A DNA stretch of 51,433 nucleotides from Microbispora triticiradicis (GTDB lineage: Bacteria > Actinomycetota > Actinomycetes > Streptosporangiales > Streptosporangiaceae), in assembly GCA_003260025.2 (NCBI GenBank), contig QFZU02000142.1, positions 1-51,433 on the forward strand, in the 5' to 3' direction. This document shows, piece by piece, positions 6,730 through 15,461 of the stretch (the first letter of the stretch is position 1; every line of letters begins with the position of its first letter). Both the position numbers and the translations under genes were made by a program. The notes beneath the pieces were generated by a model that was not told the DNA's origin, did no database searches, and saw nothing but the letters and a program-made list of their open reading frames with translations.

Positions 6730-8706
6730 TTACCAGGGGGACGGGGCGGGTGGGGGGACGACCGGGGGGCGGTCGTCGCAGGTGATGGTCTTGGGCAGCA
6801 TCCAGGGAGCGAGCCAGCCGCCGTCGTTGCCACCGAGGTCGGTCAGGGAGAACTCCGACCCGGTGGGCGGGAAGTTGAAGGACCCGCAGTTGTTGACGCC
6901 CACCGCGCCGACGTTACGAGCGTCCACGTTCTCGAAGGACGCCGAGCCCTTCACGCGGGCGCTGACCACGGAGGTGCCCGTGCCGTCGGCCCGGATGTCC
7001 GTGAAGCGGACCTTCGGAATCGCGTACAGGTCCTTCACCGCCCACTCGCTGACCAGCATGATCGCGTTGTACGCGCTGTCCAGGTAGTGGTCGCCGCTGA
7101 CCTCGATGTCGGCGTCGATGTCCTTCTCCAGGGCGTAGAACCAGATGGCTCCCAGGCCGATCTTCCAGTTCAGCTCGAACGTGCCGGCCCGTACGGTCGT
7201 GTTGCCGGCGATGCGGAGCTTGCCGGCGAACGGCTCGGCGCCGAACCGGGAGCCGACCTGGATGGCGCTGCCCTCCCTGATCGGGTCGGCGATCAGGTTG
7301 TTCGAGACCGTGTTGTCCGTGCCGCCGTAGATCGCGATGCCGTTGGCCAGCACGGGCGTCTGGATCGTGTTGTGGTCGAACGTGTTGCCCGCGTCGGCGG
7401 TCTTGTCGGACCACATGGCGAGCGCGTCGTCCCCGGTGTTGCGGAAGAAGTTGTTCGACACGACGGAGCCCGTCACGCCGGTGTGGAAGTTGAGCCCGTC
7501 CGCGATCTGGTCGACGATCACGTTATTGGTGATCTTGATGTTGCGCATCGGGCCGTCGAACCACATGCCGACTTTGGTGTGGCGGATGTAGAGCCCGTCG
7601 ATGGTCGCGTCGCTCATCGCGCCGCCGACCCCGTTGACCTGGTCGGTGTCGATCCGCTCGCGGACGTCGCCCTCGATGGCGAAGCCGGACAGGTGGACGT
7701 TGCGGCTGCCGCCCGCCGAGGCGTCCTTGCCGTAGAAGCCGACACCGGTGTGCACCGAGCCGTCCGGGGCCGGGGTGTCCAGGTCGACCTGGCGGCCCTT
7801 GATGGTCGTGTACCAGCTACCGGCGCCCGTGATCGTCACGTCGTCCACGACGATGTGGCGGTTCACCTGGTAGGTGCCCGGCGGGATGTAGACCTTCAGG
7901 TGCGCCCGTTTGGCGAAGGCGATGGCCTTGTCGATCGCCCCGGCCGAGTCGCGCCTGCCCGTGGGGTCGGCGCCGAAGGCCAGCACGTTCGCCGCGACGA
8001 CCTCGACGCGCGGCGGGCCGACGAGGTGCGAGTCGAGCAGGTCGACGGCCGTCCATGCCGCGTCGCTCCCGGCTGGGACCGTCAGCCGTACGATGTCGCC
8101 CGCTCGGTACGAACGGCCGAGCAGGAGGCGCTGCTCGTCGTAGAAGTGGTTCGGGCGGAAAGGCTTGGCGATCTCCGGGGCCGGCGTGGTGGCGTTCGGC
8201 ACGCAGGAGCACTCGGTGATCCACCAGTCGGGGTGCAGCAGCCCGGCGTTCGGATCGTTCGAGAACGGATACTGGTTGTACAGCCAGGCGTACTGCGACG
8301 TGAGGGTCATGGTGGCCCGCTTGTGGCCGTTGACCGCGACGTCGAGCGGCGCGGTGATGCCGCCGCCCCCGGGGGCGTCCGGGATGCTGTACCGCACGGT
8401 GATCGCGTTGGCCGCCTTGGGCAGCGTGAACTCGACGTACTGCCCTGGGGCCAGTTTGACCGCCTTGCGGCCGGACGCCTCCGCGGGCAGCGTGTACGCG
8501 TCGCGGCCGGGGCCGATGACCGTGCCGTTCGTGGCGGCGTTCTCCGCCTCCTGCTCGGCGAAGTCGACATCGGCGCCGCGCCCGGACACGAGTGCCGGGT
8601 CGAGGGCGGCCCGCGTCACGACGGGGGCCTTCGCCGAGGCGGACACGGGCGTCTGTAAGACCGCGAGCCCGGTGGTGGCCAGGGCCGCTGCCAGCAGAAT
8701 TCTCAT
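6730..8706 (-). CDS. Secreted GH87 alpha-1,3-glucanase (mutanase/mycodextranase type), no binding modules
   Basis: 658 residues. A Sec signal (MRILLAAALATTGLAVLQTPVSASA) is followed by a beta-sandwich-like region (about 50-200) and a right-handed beta-helix. The three Asp residues of GH87 are present: D403 (ADGLNFHTG), D426 and D427 (NTGDDALAMW), with the same 23/24-residue spacing known from the Bacillus circulans enzyme. Predicted to cleave alpha-1,3-glucan or nigeran outside the cell. ATG 8706 has AAGGAGG five bases upstream and overlaps the stop of the GH13 gene. The protein stops in a Pro-rich stretch (PPVVPPPAPSPW), as if a linker had lost its following module. Last gene of the sugar operon. 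Confidence 0.82.
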   Translation of the reverse strand: MRILLAAALATTGLAVLQTPVSASAKAPVVTRAALDPALVSGRGADVDFAEQEAENAATNGTVIGPGRDAYTLPAEASGRKAVKLAPGQYVEFTLPKAANAITVRYSIPDAPGGGGITAPLDVAVNGHKRATMTLTSQYAWLYNQYPFSNDPNAGLLHPDWWITECSCVPNATTPAPEIAKPFRPNHFYDEQRLLLGRSYRAGDIVRLTVPAGSDAAWTAVDLLDSHLVGPPRVEVVAANVLAFGADPTGRRDSAGAIDKAIAFAKRAHLKVYIPPGTYQVNRHIVVDDVTITGAGSWYTTIKGRQVDLDTPAPDGSVHTGVGFYGKDASAGGSRNVHLSGFAIEGDVRERIDTDQVNGVGGAMSDATIDGLYIRHTKVGMWFDGPMRNIKITNNVIVDQIADGLNFHTGVTGSVVSNNFFRNTGDDALAMWSDKTADAGNTFDHNTIQTPVLANGIAIYGGTDNTVSNNLIADPIREGSAIQVGSRFGAEPFAGKLRIAGNTTVRAGTFELNWKIGLGAIWFYALEKDIDADIEVSGDHYLDSAYNAIMLVSEWAVKDLYAIPKVRFTDIRADGTGTSVVSARVKGSASFENVDARNVGAVGVNNCGSFNFPPTGSEFSLTDLGGNDGGWLAPWMLPKTITCDDRPPVVPPPAPSPW

Positions 8707-10271
8707 CGGTCCTCCTTGATCCAAACCGCGGTGTCGGACGGAAGCAGGTCGCCGTCGAGAGGGCCGCTGGCCAGCAGCACAGAACCCGTCTCCGGGAGCG
8801 CGACCGGCTCGGCGCCGAGGTTGACCAGGCAGACCAGGCCGGAGTCGCGGCGGAACGCGATCACCTCGTCCCCGTACGGCAGCCAGGTCAGCGTGCCGTC
8901 ACCGAGCAGTTCGCGGCGCAGGCGCAGGGCCGAACGGTAGAGGCAGAGCATCGAGCCCGGATCGGCCTCCTGAGCCTCCACCGTGAGGTCGCGCCAGCCG
9001 GTCGGCTGCGGCAGCCAGGGCTCGCCGGTGCTGTATCCGAAGGGCGGCTCGGTGCCCGACCACGGCAGCGGCACCCGGCAGCCGTCGCGACCGCGGACCG
9101 TGTGGCCGGAGCGCTCCCACATCGGGTCGTCGATGAGCTCCTCGGGGATGTCCTCGACCTCGTTCAGGCCGAGCTCCTCCCCCTGGTAGACGTAGACGCT
9201 CCCGGGCAGCGCCATCGCGAGCAGCGCGGCCGCCCGCGCCCGGCGACGGCCGAGCTCCAGGTCGGACGGCATGCCGTCCCGGCGTTCTGCGTTGTCCCAG
9301 GACGTGACGGCCCGGCCATAGCGGGTGACCGGACGGGCGACGTCGTGGTTGGACAGCACCCAGGTCGCGGGCGCGCCGATCGGCATGTGGGTGGCGAGGG
9401 TCAGGTCAATGCTGGCGCGCAGGGCGGCCGGCTCCCACGCACTCGACAGGAAGTCGAAGTTGAACGCGGTGTGGAGCTCGTCGGGGCGCAGGTAGTTGGC
9501 GAACCGCTCCTGGTCGGGCAGCCACACCTCGCCGATGAGGATCCGCCCGCCGTAGGAGTCGGACACCCGCCGCCACTCGCGGTAGATCTCGTGGACCCCG
9601 TCGTGGTCGGTGTAGGACTCCTCCACGCTGTCGAGGTCCTTGACAAGGACGGCCGCGGAGTCGATGCGTACACCGTCCACGCCCCGGTCGAACCAGAACC
9701 GCAGCACGTCCAGGAACTCCTGGCGTACGGCCGGGTTGTTCCAGTTGAAGTCGGGCTGTTCGGGGGCGAACAGGTGCAGGTACCACTCGCCGTCCGGCAC
9801 CTGCGTCCACGCCGGGCCACCGAAGATCGACTGCCAGCCGTTGGGCGGGCCGTCGCCGACGCCGGGGCGGAACCAGAACCGCTCCCGGGCCTCCGAACCG
9901 GGACCGGCCGCCAGCGCCTCCTGGAACCAGGCGTTCTGGTCGGACGTGTGGTTGGGGACGACGTCGACGATCGTACGGATGCGCAGGTCGTGGGCTTCCT
10001 CGATCAGCTTCTCCGCCTCGGCCAGGGTGCCGAAGACCGGCTCGATGCTGCGGTAGTCGGCGACGTCGTAGCCGCCGTCGGCCATGGGAGAGGGGTACCA
10101 CGGGTTCAGCCAGATCGCGTCGACGCCGAGATCCGCCAGGTAGGGCAGGCGTGACCGCAGCCCCGCCAGGTCACCCGTCCCGTCGCCGTTCCCGTCGGCG
10201 AAGCTGCGCAGGTAGACCTGGTAGATCGCGGCCCCGCGCCACCAATCGGGGGTCGAGGTGTTGCCGGGCAT
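8703..10271 (-). CDS. GH13 alpha-glucosidase (oligo-1,6-glucosidase group)
   Basis: 522 residues, no signal peptide, so cytoplasmic. The GH13 regions are all readable: DVVPNHTS, GVRIDSA with nucleophile D204, LIGEVW with acid/base E248, and LSNHD with D310. Families of this length hydrolyse short alpha-glucosides from the non-reducing end. It lies between the permease genes and the GH87 gene in one operon, so the imported substrates are probably nigero- or malto-oligosaccharides. ATG 10271 has AAGGAG eleven bases upstream. Its TGA overlaps the next ATG. Exact linkage preference cannot be told from the sequence. Confidence 0.93.
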   Translation of the reverse strand: MPGNTSTPDWWRGAAIYQVYLRSFADGNGDGTGDLAGLRSRLPYLADLGVDAIWLNPWYPSPMADGGYDVADYRSIEPVFGTLAEAEKLIEEAHDLRIRTIVDVVPNHTSDQNAWFQEALAAGPGSEARERFWFRPGVGDGPPNGWQSIFGGPAWTQVPDGEWYLHLFAPEQPDFNWNNPAVRQEFLDVLRFWFDRGVDGVRIDSAAVLVKDLDSVEESYTDHDGVHEIYREWRRVSDSYGGRILIGEVWLPDQERFANYLRPDELHTAFNFDFLSSAWEPAALRASIDLTLATHMPIGAPATWVLSNHDVARPVTRYGRAVTSWDNAERRDGMPSDLELGRRRARAAALLAMALPGSVYVYQGEELGLNEVEDIPEELIDDPMWERSGHTVRGRDGCRVPLPWSGTEPPFGYSTGEPWLPQPTGWRDLTVEAQEADPGSMLCLYRSALRLRRELLGDGTLTWLPYGDEVIAFRRDSGLVCLVNLGAEPVALPETGSVLLASGPLDGDLLPSDTAVWIKEDR

Positions 10272-10331
10272 GCTGAATCCAACTCCTTACGGGTGAAGCG
10301 ACGACGGTGTGAAAGGCGACAGATTGGGGCG

Positions 10332-11309
10332 TCAGCCCTTGAGGCTGCCGGCGGTGAGACCGGCCATGATGTGCCGCTGGAACAGGAAGAACACGACGAT
10401 GGTCGGGATGCTCGCGATCACCAGGGAGGCGACCAGCACGTTCTGCGGCATCTGCGAGGAGAGCGAGGCGATGCCGATGCTCACCGACATCTTGTCGCTG
10501 TCCGGCAGGACCAGCAGCGGCCAGACGAAGTCGCGCCAGACGTTGACGACGGTGAGGATGGAGACCACGCCGAGGATGGGCCGGGAGATCGGTATCACCA
10601 CCGACCACAGGATGCGGCCCGGCGACGCGCCGTCGATCTCGGCGGCTTCGAGCAGTTCCCTCGGGATCGAGTCGAAGAACCGCTTGAGCAGGAAGACGTT
10701 GAAGCCGTTGGCCGCGGCCGGCAGCCAGATCGCCCACGGCGTGTTGAGCAGGTTCCAGCCGAAGATCGGCACTTCTTTCACCGTGAGGTACGCCGGGAGC
10801 ATGATGACCATGGGCGGGATCATCAGCGTCGACAGCATCAGGGCCAGGACGACCTTGCCGAGCGCCGGGCGGAGCTTCGACAGGGCGTAGGCCGCCGAGA
10901 CGTCCACCGCGAGCGTCAGCAGCCAGGCGCCGCCGGCGTACAGGGCCGTGTTGCCGAGCAGCGTGCCGAGGCCAAGCAGATCCCACGCCTCCAGGTAGCC
11001 GTCCAGGGAGAAGTGCGACGGCAGGAAGGTCGGCGGGATCGCGTTGAGTTCCTCGGTGGACTTCATCGCACCGGTGATCATCCAGTAGAGCGGGAAGACG
11101 AACGCGGCGGTGAAGCTCACCACCACGATCACCAGCACGATCCAGTAGATGATCCGGCCACGCGTCGTGTTGAGCTGGTGCGGCGAGACGGCGGTGCGGA
11201 ACTGCGTGTTGATCGGCTTTCGGGGCCGCCGCTGCCCGCGGCGCTCGTGCCGGGCGGAGGTGGCCGGCGTCCCGGCCGAGCGGTCGGGCATGACCGTGAT
11301 GTTGGACAT
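10332..11309 (-). CDS. Carbohydrate ABC transporter permease (MalG type)
   Basis: 325 residues with six hydrophobic segments after a basic ~50-residue N-terminus; the coupling (EAA) loop reads EAAEIDGASPGRILWSVVIP, which docks the ATPase. ATG 11309 has GGGGAG six bases before it. It is 11 bp downstream of the partner permease gene. No ATPase gene is present in the operon; in actinobacteria such importers commonly share the MsiK ATPase encoded elsewhere, which is assumed here. Confidence 0.93.
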   Translation of the reverse strand: MSNITVMPDRSAGTPATSARHERRGQRRPRKPINTQFRTAVSPHQLNTTRGRIIYWIVLVIVVVSFTAAFVFPLYWMITGAMKSTEELNAIPPTFLPSHFSLDGYLEAWDLLGLGTLLGNTALYAGGAWLLTLAVDVSAAYALSKLRPALGKVVLALMLSTLMIPPMVIMLPAYLTVKEVPIFGWNLLNTPWAIWLPAAANGFNVFLLKRFFDSIPRELLEAAEIDGASPGRILWSVVIPISRPILGVVSILTVVNVWRDFVWPLLVLPDSDKMSVSIGIASLSSQMPQNVLVASLVIASIPTIVVFFLFQRHIMAGLTAGSLKG

Positions 11310-11320
11310 GGTCGCTCCCC

Positions 11321-12244
11321 TCACACCGTGTTGTCGCGCGAGACGCGCAGGTAGATCGCGGAGAACACCATGAGCACGATCATGAGCATCAGGCCGAGCG
11401 CGTTGCCCGCGTTGAGATTGCCGAAGTTGAAGGCGTACTGATACATGAGGTAGACGACGCTGACCGTGGCGTTCTCGGGGCCGCCGCCGGTGAGCAGGTA
11501 GGGCTCGATGAAGACCTGCATGGTCGCCACGATCTGCAGCAACAGCATCACCAGCAGGATCAGCTTGGTCTGCGGGATCGTGACGTGCCGGATCCGCTTG
11601 AACAGGCCGGCGCCGTCGAGTTCCGCGGCCTCGTACAGCTCGCTCGGGATGGTCTGCAGGGCGGCGAGGTAGATCAGCGTGCCGCTGCCCATGTTCATCC
11701 AGGTGGAGACGATGACCAGCGAGATCAGCGCGGTGCTCGTCGAGTTGAGCCACTGCAGGCCGGGCAGGTGGAACAGGTCCAGAACCTGGTTGAACAGCCC
11801 GTAGTCGGGGTTGTAGAACCACTGGAACAGCAGGACGCTCACCGCGGGCGGCAGCATGACCGGCAGGTAGACCACGAAGCGCAGGTAGGCGCGGGCGTGC
11901 CGTAGCTCGTTCAGGACGATCGCGGCGACGAAGGGGATTCCGTAGCCGCAGATCAGGGCGAGCACCGTGAAGAGCGCGGTGTTGACCCAGGCCGGTCCGA
12001 ACGCCGGATCGTTGACGATGGTGCGGAAGTTCTCTAGCCCCACCCATTTGGGTGGATCCACGAAGTTGGTCTTCTGGAAGCTGAGGATGACCTCCCGGAC
12101 CATCGGATACCAGGAGAAGAACGCGAAACAGATCAGAGCGCCGCACAGGAAGCCGTAGGCGGTCACGTTGCGCCGCACGGCGCGCCGCAGTTTCGTCGGC
12201 TGCCGCCGGCTGCCGCCCGCTGCCGGGATGCTCGCTGTGGTCAT
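11321..12244 (-). CDS. Carbohydrate ABC transporter permease (MalF type)
   Basis: 307 residues, six or so hydrophobic segments, EAA loop YEAAELDGAGLFKRIRHVTIP. The N-terminal TM (about 31-53) is followed by a periplasm-side segment carrying GLENFRTIV, a stretch common to MalF/UgpA-like proteins. It forms the heterodimeric channel with the MalG-type partner downstream. The ribosome-binding site is weak, and a hairpin separates it from the binding-protein gene, both consistent with lower expression than the binding protein. Confidence 0.93.
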   Translation of the reverse strand: MTTASIPAAGGSRRQPTKLRRAVRRNVTAYGFLCGALICFAFFSWYPMVREVILSFQKTNFVDPPKWVGLENFRTIVNDPAFGPAWVNTALFTVLALICGYGIPFVAAIVLNELRHARAYLRFVVYLPVMLPPAVSVLLFQWFYNPDYGLFNQVLDLFHLPGLQWLNSTSTALISLVIVSTWMNMGSGTLIYLAALQTIPSELYEAAELDGAGLFKRIRHVTIPQTKLILLVMLLLQIVATMQVFIEPYLLTGGGPENATVSVVYLMYQYAFNFGNLNAGNALGLMLMIVLMVFSAIYLRVSRDNTV

Positions 12245-12272
12245 CGTTGTGAATCCGATCTCGACGTGATTG

Positions 12273-12317
12273 CCGGGGCGCCGACCGCGACGGTGACGGC
12301 CGCGGGCGGCGCCCCGG
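12273..12317 (-). promoter_or_regulatory. Intercistronic stem-loop between binding-protein and permease genes
   Basis: CCGGGGCGCCG (12273-12283) pairs perfectly with CGGCGCCCCGG (12307-12317), an 11-bp GC-only stem with a 23-nt loop. It lies in the 97-bp gap after the binding-protein stop. Such hairpins in sugar ABC operons protect the upstream message or attenuate read-through, giving more binding protein than permease. Confidence 0.6.
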
Positions 12318-12341
12318 GTTAGGCCCGGATTATCAGGGCGC

Positions 12342-13721
12342 TCAGCCCTTCGAGGCCAGCAGGGAGTTGACCTTCGACTCGGCGTCGGAAAGGAGCTGGT
12401 CGATGTTCGCGTCCTTGCGGGTCAGCACGGCCGACATCGGAGTGTCGAGAATCTTGTAGATCTCCTGGGCGTACGGCCCGGGCTCGGCCTTGGGCGGGAT
12501 GCCCTTGGAGCCCTCCACCCATCCGGCGAACTGCGCGGCGTCGATGTTGGCGTTCGCCTTGCGCAGGTCGTTCACGGCCTGGCCGGACGGCGTGTCCGCG
12601 CCGTACAGGTCGGGGTACGGCTGGCCGACGGTGAGGTTCGCGCCCTTGGCCCGCACGTAGTCGAACTGTCCCTTGCCGGGGGTGAGGAACTTGTACTCGA
12701 TCCACTTGAGGCCGGCCTTGATCTGCTCAGGCGTGGCCTTCGGGTTGATCATGTAGCCGGCGCCGCCGTTGAACAGGGCCTTGGCCTCGGGCTGGGCCGT
12801 GATGGAGTAGTTCTCGAACTTGCCGCCGAAGTCGTTGCGCAGCGAGATGAGCACGTCGGGCGCGCCCAGCATCATGCCCATCTTGCCGCCGGCCATGGCC
12901 TTCATCAGGGCCGGCCAGTCGATGTAGAGCTGGGAGCCCATGCTGTTGTCGGCCCACCGCATCTGGTGGAGGTTCTCCAGCACGGCCTTGCCCTCAGGGG
13001 TGTTGAAGGCAGCCTTCTTGCCGTCGTCGGTGATGACCGATCCGCCGCGGCCGTAGATGGAGGCGGTGAAGTGCCAGCCGCCGACGTTGTTGCCGCTGTA
13101 CTCGCCGTACCCGACGTAGCCGGGGCCGAGCCCGGCGATCTTCTTCGCGGCGGCCTGCACGTCGGCCCACGTCTTGGGCGGGTTGTTCGGGTCGAGCCCG
13201 GCCTTGGTGAAGACCTCCTTGTTGTAGACGAGGCCCATGCCGTAGCCGTCGGTCGGCAGGCCGTAGATCTTGCCGTCCTTCTTGAAGAGGTCGATCGAGC
13301 TGTTGTAGTCCGCGAACGTCTTCAGCTCGTTGACGTACGGCGTGAGGTCGGCGGCCTGCCCGCTCTCGATGAGGCGGCCCACGTTGGGGAAGTTGACGTA
13401 GAAGACGGTCTCGAGTTCGCCGCTGGCCAGCTTGGGCTCGAAGGTGCGCGGGTCGTAGCAGGGGAAGGCGTCCGTGACCTTCGAGACCTTGATGGTGGGG
13501 TTCAGCTTCTGGAAGGCCGCCAGGTCCTCCTCGAAGGTCGCACGCTCCGCCTTGTTCGTCTTCGGCGGCTCACAGTTGACCGAGATCGACACCGGCCCGG
13601 CGCTGCCGGGCGCCGCGCTGGCCTTGTCGCCGCTGTTACCGCTGTCGTCGGTGCCGCACGCCGCGGCCGCTGCAATGGCAAGTCCCGAGACCAGCAGTAT
13701 CGAGAGCTTGTGGGATTTCAT
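12342..13721 (-). CDS. Extracellular sugar-binding lipoprotein of the ABC importer
   Basis: 459 residues. The signal peptide ends in a lipobox AAAC (Cys22), anchoring the protein outside the membrane. The body has features of cluster-B sugar-binding proteins (family 1), for example YGLPTDGYGMGLVYNKEVFTKAGL and the C-terminal DAESKVNSLLASKG. It should capture oligosaccharides released by the GH87 enzymes and hand them to the two permeases that follow. ATG 13721 is preferred over an upstream in-frame ATG because it starts the signal peptide and has AAGGGA about eight bases upstream. First gene of the five-gene operon. Confidence 0.93.
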   Translation of the reverse strand: MKSHKLSILLVSGLAIAAAAACGTDDSGNSGDKASAAPGSAGPVSISVNCEPPKTNKAERATFEEDLAAFQKLNPTIKVSKVTDAFPCYDPRTFEPKLASGELETVFYVNFPNVGRLIESGQAADLTPYVNELKTFADYNSSIDLFKKDGKIYGLPTDGYGMGLVYNKEVFTKAGLDPNNPPKTWADVQAAAKKIAGLGPGYVGYGEYSGNNVGGWHFTASIYGRGGSVITDDGKKAAFNTPEGKAVLENLHQMRWADNSMGSQLYIDWPALMKAMAGGKMGMMLGAPDVLISLRNDFGGKFENYSITAQPEAKALFNGGAGYMINPKATPEQIKAGLKWIEYKFLTPGKGQFDYVRAKGANLTVGQPYPDLYGADTPSGQAVNDLRKANANIDAAQFAGWVEGSKGIPPKAEPGPYAQEIYKILDTPMSAVLTRKDANIDQLLSDAESKVNSLLASKG

Positions 13722-14104
13722 CCTCGTTCCCTTCTGGAACCGCGCACCACGACCCGTCGAAGCACACGGCTCGGGGCCGACTGGAGCGCCCCGATCCGCT
13801 CGGTTGCGAGAAACATACAGAGGCATGCAGGACTGAGCAATAGTTCGTCATTAACTCTGCAAAAAAGTGACAGTGATTGGTCTGTCGCTGGCATGCCATG
13901 AAGAGGCGGCTTTTCGGGAGCCGGGCGCGTCGGCGTGGCCAGGCACGACGGCCCGGAAGCGGTTGAGGAGGGACGCGCTCAAGAGCGGGCGGGTGCTCCG
14001 GCCGGCCGTGACAGTGGCGGTCCGGTGAGCCGCGGGAGCGGCCATCGCGGGCGCGGTGGTACAGGGCACGGTCTTACGCCGGCCTCCGCACCCGCCCGCC
14101 CCCG
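13722..14104. promoter_or_regulatory. 383-bp gap: promoter region of the sugar-uptake operon
   Basis: No gene is supported here. The A/T-richer part (13800-13880) probably holds the minus-strand promoter: on that strand TTGCAG is followed after 14 bases by TATTGC. TTGCAG also occurs in the promoter region of the second GH87 gene and beside the operator of the second lacI gene. TTGCGA at 13804-13809 recurs in the second GH87 promoter region as well. These short matches are suggestive only. The stretch from 13900 to 14104 shows nothing recognisable. Confidence 0.4.
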
Positions 14105-15115
14105 CTAAGAGCGGGGCGCGGGGGCGGTCGAGGCGCGTACGACCAGCTCGGGCTCGAACAGCAGCTCGTCCCCCGACACCACGGCCGCGTCGATCTGCGC
14201 CACCAGCAGCTCGACGGCCGCCCTGCCCATCGCGTCGATGGGCTGGCGGACTGTGGTCAGCGGCGGGTCCACGCAGTTCATCAGCGCCGAGTCGTCATAG
14301 CCGATGACGGAGACGTCCTCGGGCACCGACAACCCCGCCCGGCGGGCCGCCCTGATCGCGCCGAGGGCGAGCACGTCGCTGGCGCAGATGATGCCGGTCA
14401 CGCCCCTGGCGACCATGCGCGTGGCGGCGGCGTGCCCGCCTTCCAGCGAGAACATCGTGTGCTCGACGTGGCCGGGGTCGAGTTCCAGGCCGTTGGCGGC
14501 CGCATACGCCCGGAACGCGGCGAGCTTGCGCTGGGACGGCACGTGGTCGGGCGGGCCGAGCAGCATCGCGACCTGGCGGTGCCCGAGCGCCATGAGATGG
14601 GCGAGCGCGATCTCGGCCGCGGCGATGTCGTCGCACGACACCTGCGGAAACCCGAGATGCTCGACCGCGGCGTTGACGAGCACGGTCGGCAGCTTGCGTT
14701 CGAGGACCCTGCGGTAGTGGCTGTGGGAGGCGTCCCCCTGGGCGTACAGGCCGCCGGCGAAGACCATGCCGGACACGTGCTGCTGGAGGAGCAGGTCCAC
14801 GTAGTCGGACTCGGAGACGCCGCCCACGGTCCGGGTGCACAGCACGGACGTGAACCCCTGCTGGGCCAGCGCGCCCCCCACGACCTCGGCGAAGGCCGGG
14901 AAGATCGGGTTCTGCAGCTCGGGGAGGACCAGGCCGACGAGCCGGCCGCGGTCGCCGCGCAACTGGGTGGGCCGCTCGTATCCCAGCACGTCGAGCGCGG
15001 TGAGCACCGCCTCTCTGGTGGCGTCGGAGACCCCCGGCTTGCCATTGAGCACGCGACTCACCGTCGCCTCGCTCACGCCCACCTTCTTGGCCACTTCCGC
15101 AAGCCGTCGTGTCAT
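14105..15115 (-). CDS. LacI-family transcriptional regulator (copy 1)
   Basis: 336 residues. The LacI helix-turn-helix is at the extreme N-terminus (RLAEVAKKVGVSEATVSRVLNG), followed by the hinge helix and a periplasmic-binding-like sensor domain ending in the usual VVRASTAPAP. ATG 15115 is the family start. It is divergent from the second GH87 gene and sits upstream of, and parallel to, the sugar-uptake operon. The protein is very similar throughout to the regulator at 18386-19378, with an almost identical DNA-binding helix, so both probably read the same operators. Likely released by an alpha-gluco-oligosaccharide. Confidence 0.93.
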   Translation of the reverse strand: MTRRLAEVAKKVGVSEATVSRVLNGKPGVSDATREAVLTALDVLGYERPTQLRGDRGRLVGLVLPELQNPIFPAFAEVVGGALAQQGFTSVLCTRTVGGVSESDYVDLLLQQHVSGMVFAGGLYAQGDASHSHYRRVLERKLPTVLVNAAVEHLGFPQVSCDDIAAAEIALAHLMALGHRQVAMLLGPPDHVPSQRKLAAFRAYAAANGLELDPGHVEHTMFSLEGGHAAATRMVARGVTGIICASDVLALGAIRAARRAGLSVPEDVSVIGYDDSALMNCVDPPLTTVRQPIDAMGRAAVELLVAQIDAAVVSGDELLFEPELVVRASTAPAPRS

Positions 15116-15138
15116 GGACGCAACTATACGACAGCGAG

Positions 15139-15162
15139 CGCAAGTGCTTTCATCCGCTTGCG
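15139..15162. promoter_or_regulatory. Candidate LacI operator, copy 1
   Basis: CGCAAG and CTTGCG form 6-bp inverted arms 12 nt apart, 23 bp upstream of the lacI copy-1 start. The minus strand at 15146-15161 reads GCAAGCGGATGAAAGC, nearly the same as GCAAGCGGCTTGAAAGC upstream of the second lacI gene. Probably an autoregulatory site. Confidence 0.55.
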
Positions 15163-15461
15163 TATGTGATCGTGAACAGCACGTCAGGCCACTGTCTCGC
15201 TGCGCGGGCGGGGGCCGCGCCGATCGCGATCCCCTGAGCGCCGCCCCGCGCACTCCTCCGGCCGACATGCGGAGCGTTCCAGAAGGCTCGGGGCTGGGAT
15301 GACGTGATGTCGTAACGTACATGTCATCTTGCGACTTCTCGTCGGAATATTGCAGAAGGTTGTCCGCCAACTTATCGTGTGGGCCACTCACCTTCTTCGG
15401 AGATGTGGCGGTCCAGCGTCCACGCCGCATCTCCCGGGTCTCGCATGCAGAAAGGAACCTC
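15163..15461. promoter_or_regulatory. Divergent control region before the second GH87 gene
   Basis: The ~300 bp hold no supported gene. Within 15323-15400 are CTTGCGA, TTGCAG and the imperfect repeat AAGGTTG/CAACTT, which resemble half-sites of the neighbouring LacI operators. A 6-bp repeat GATGAC/GTCATC spans 15298-15328. AAAGGA at 15451-15456 is the ribosome-binding site of the GH87 gene. Confidence 0.4.

Noticed and set aside
7087..8658. 523-residue plus-strand frame opposite the first GH87 gene
   Set aside because: It is the complement of a well-supported gene and lacks a signal, domain or RBS.
9106..9119. CebR-like sequence CCGGAGCGCTCCCA inside the GH13 gene
   Set aside because: It differs from the full palindrome at the first bases, lies inside coding sequence and is explained by codons for ERSGH.
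15298..15328. GATGAC/GTCATC repeat as a main operator
   Set aside because: The arms are only 6 bp with a 19-nt gap, which is weak beside the CGCAAG element; kept only as a remark.
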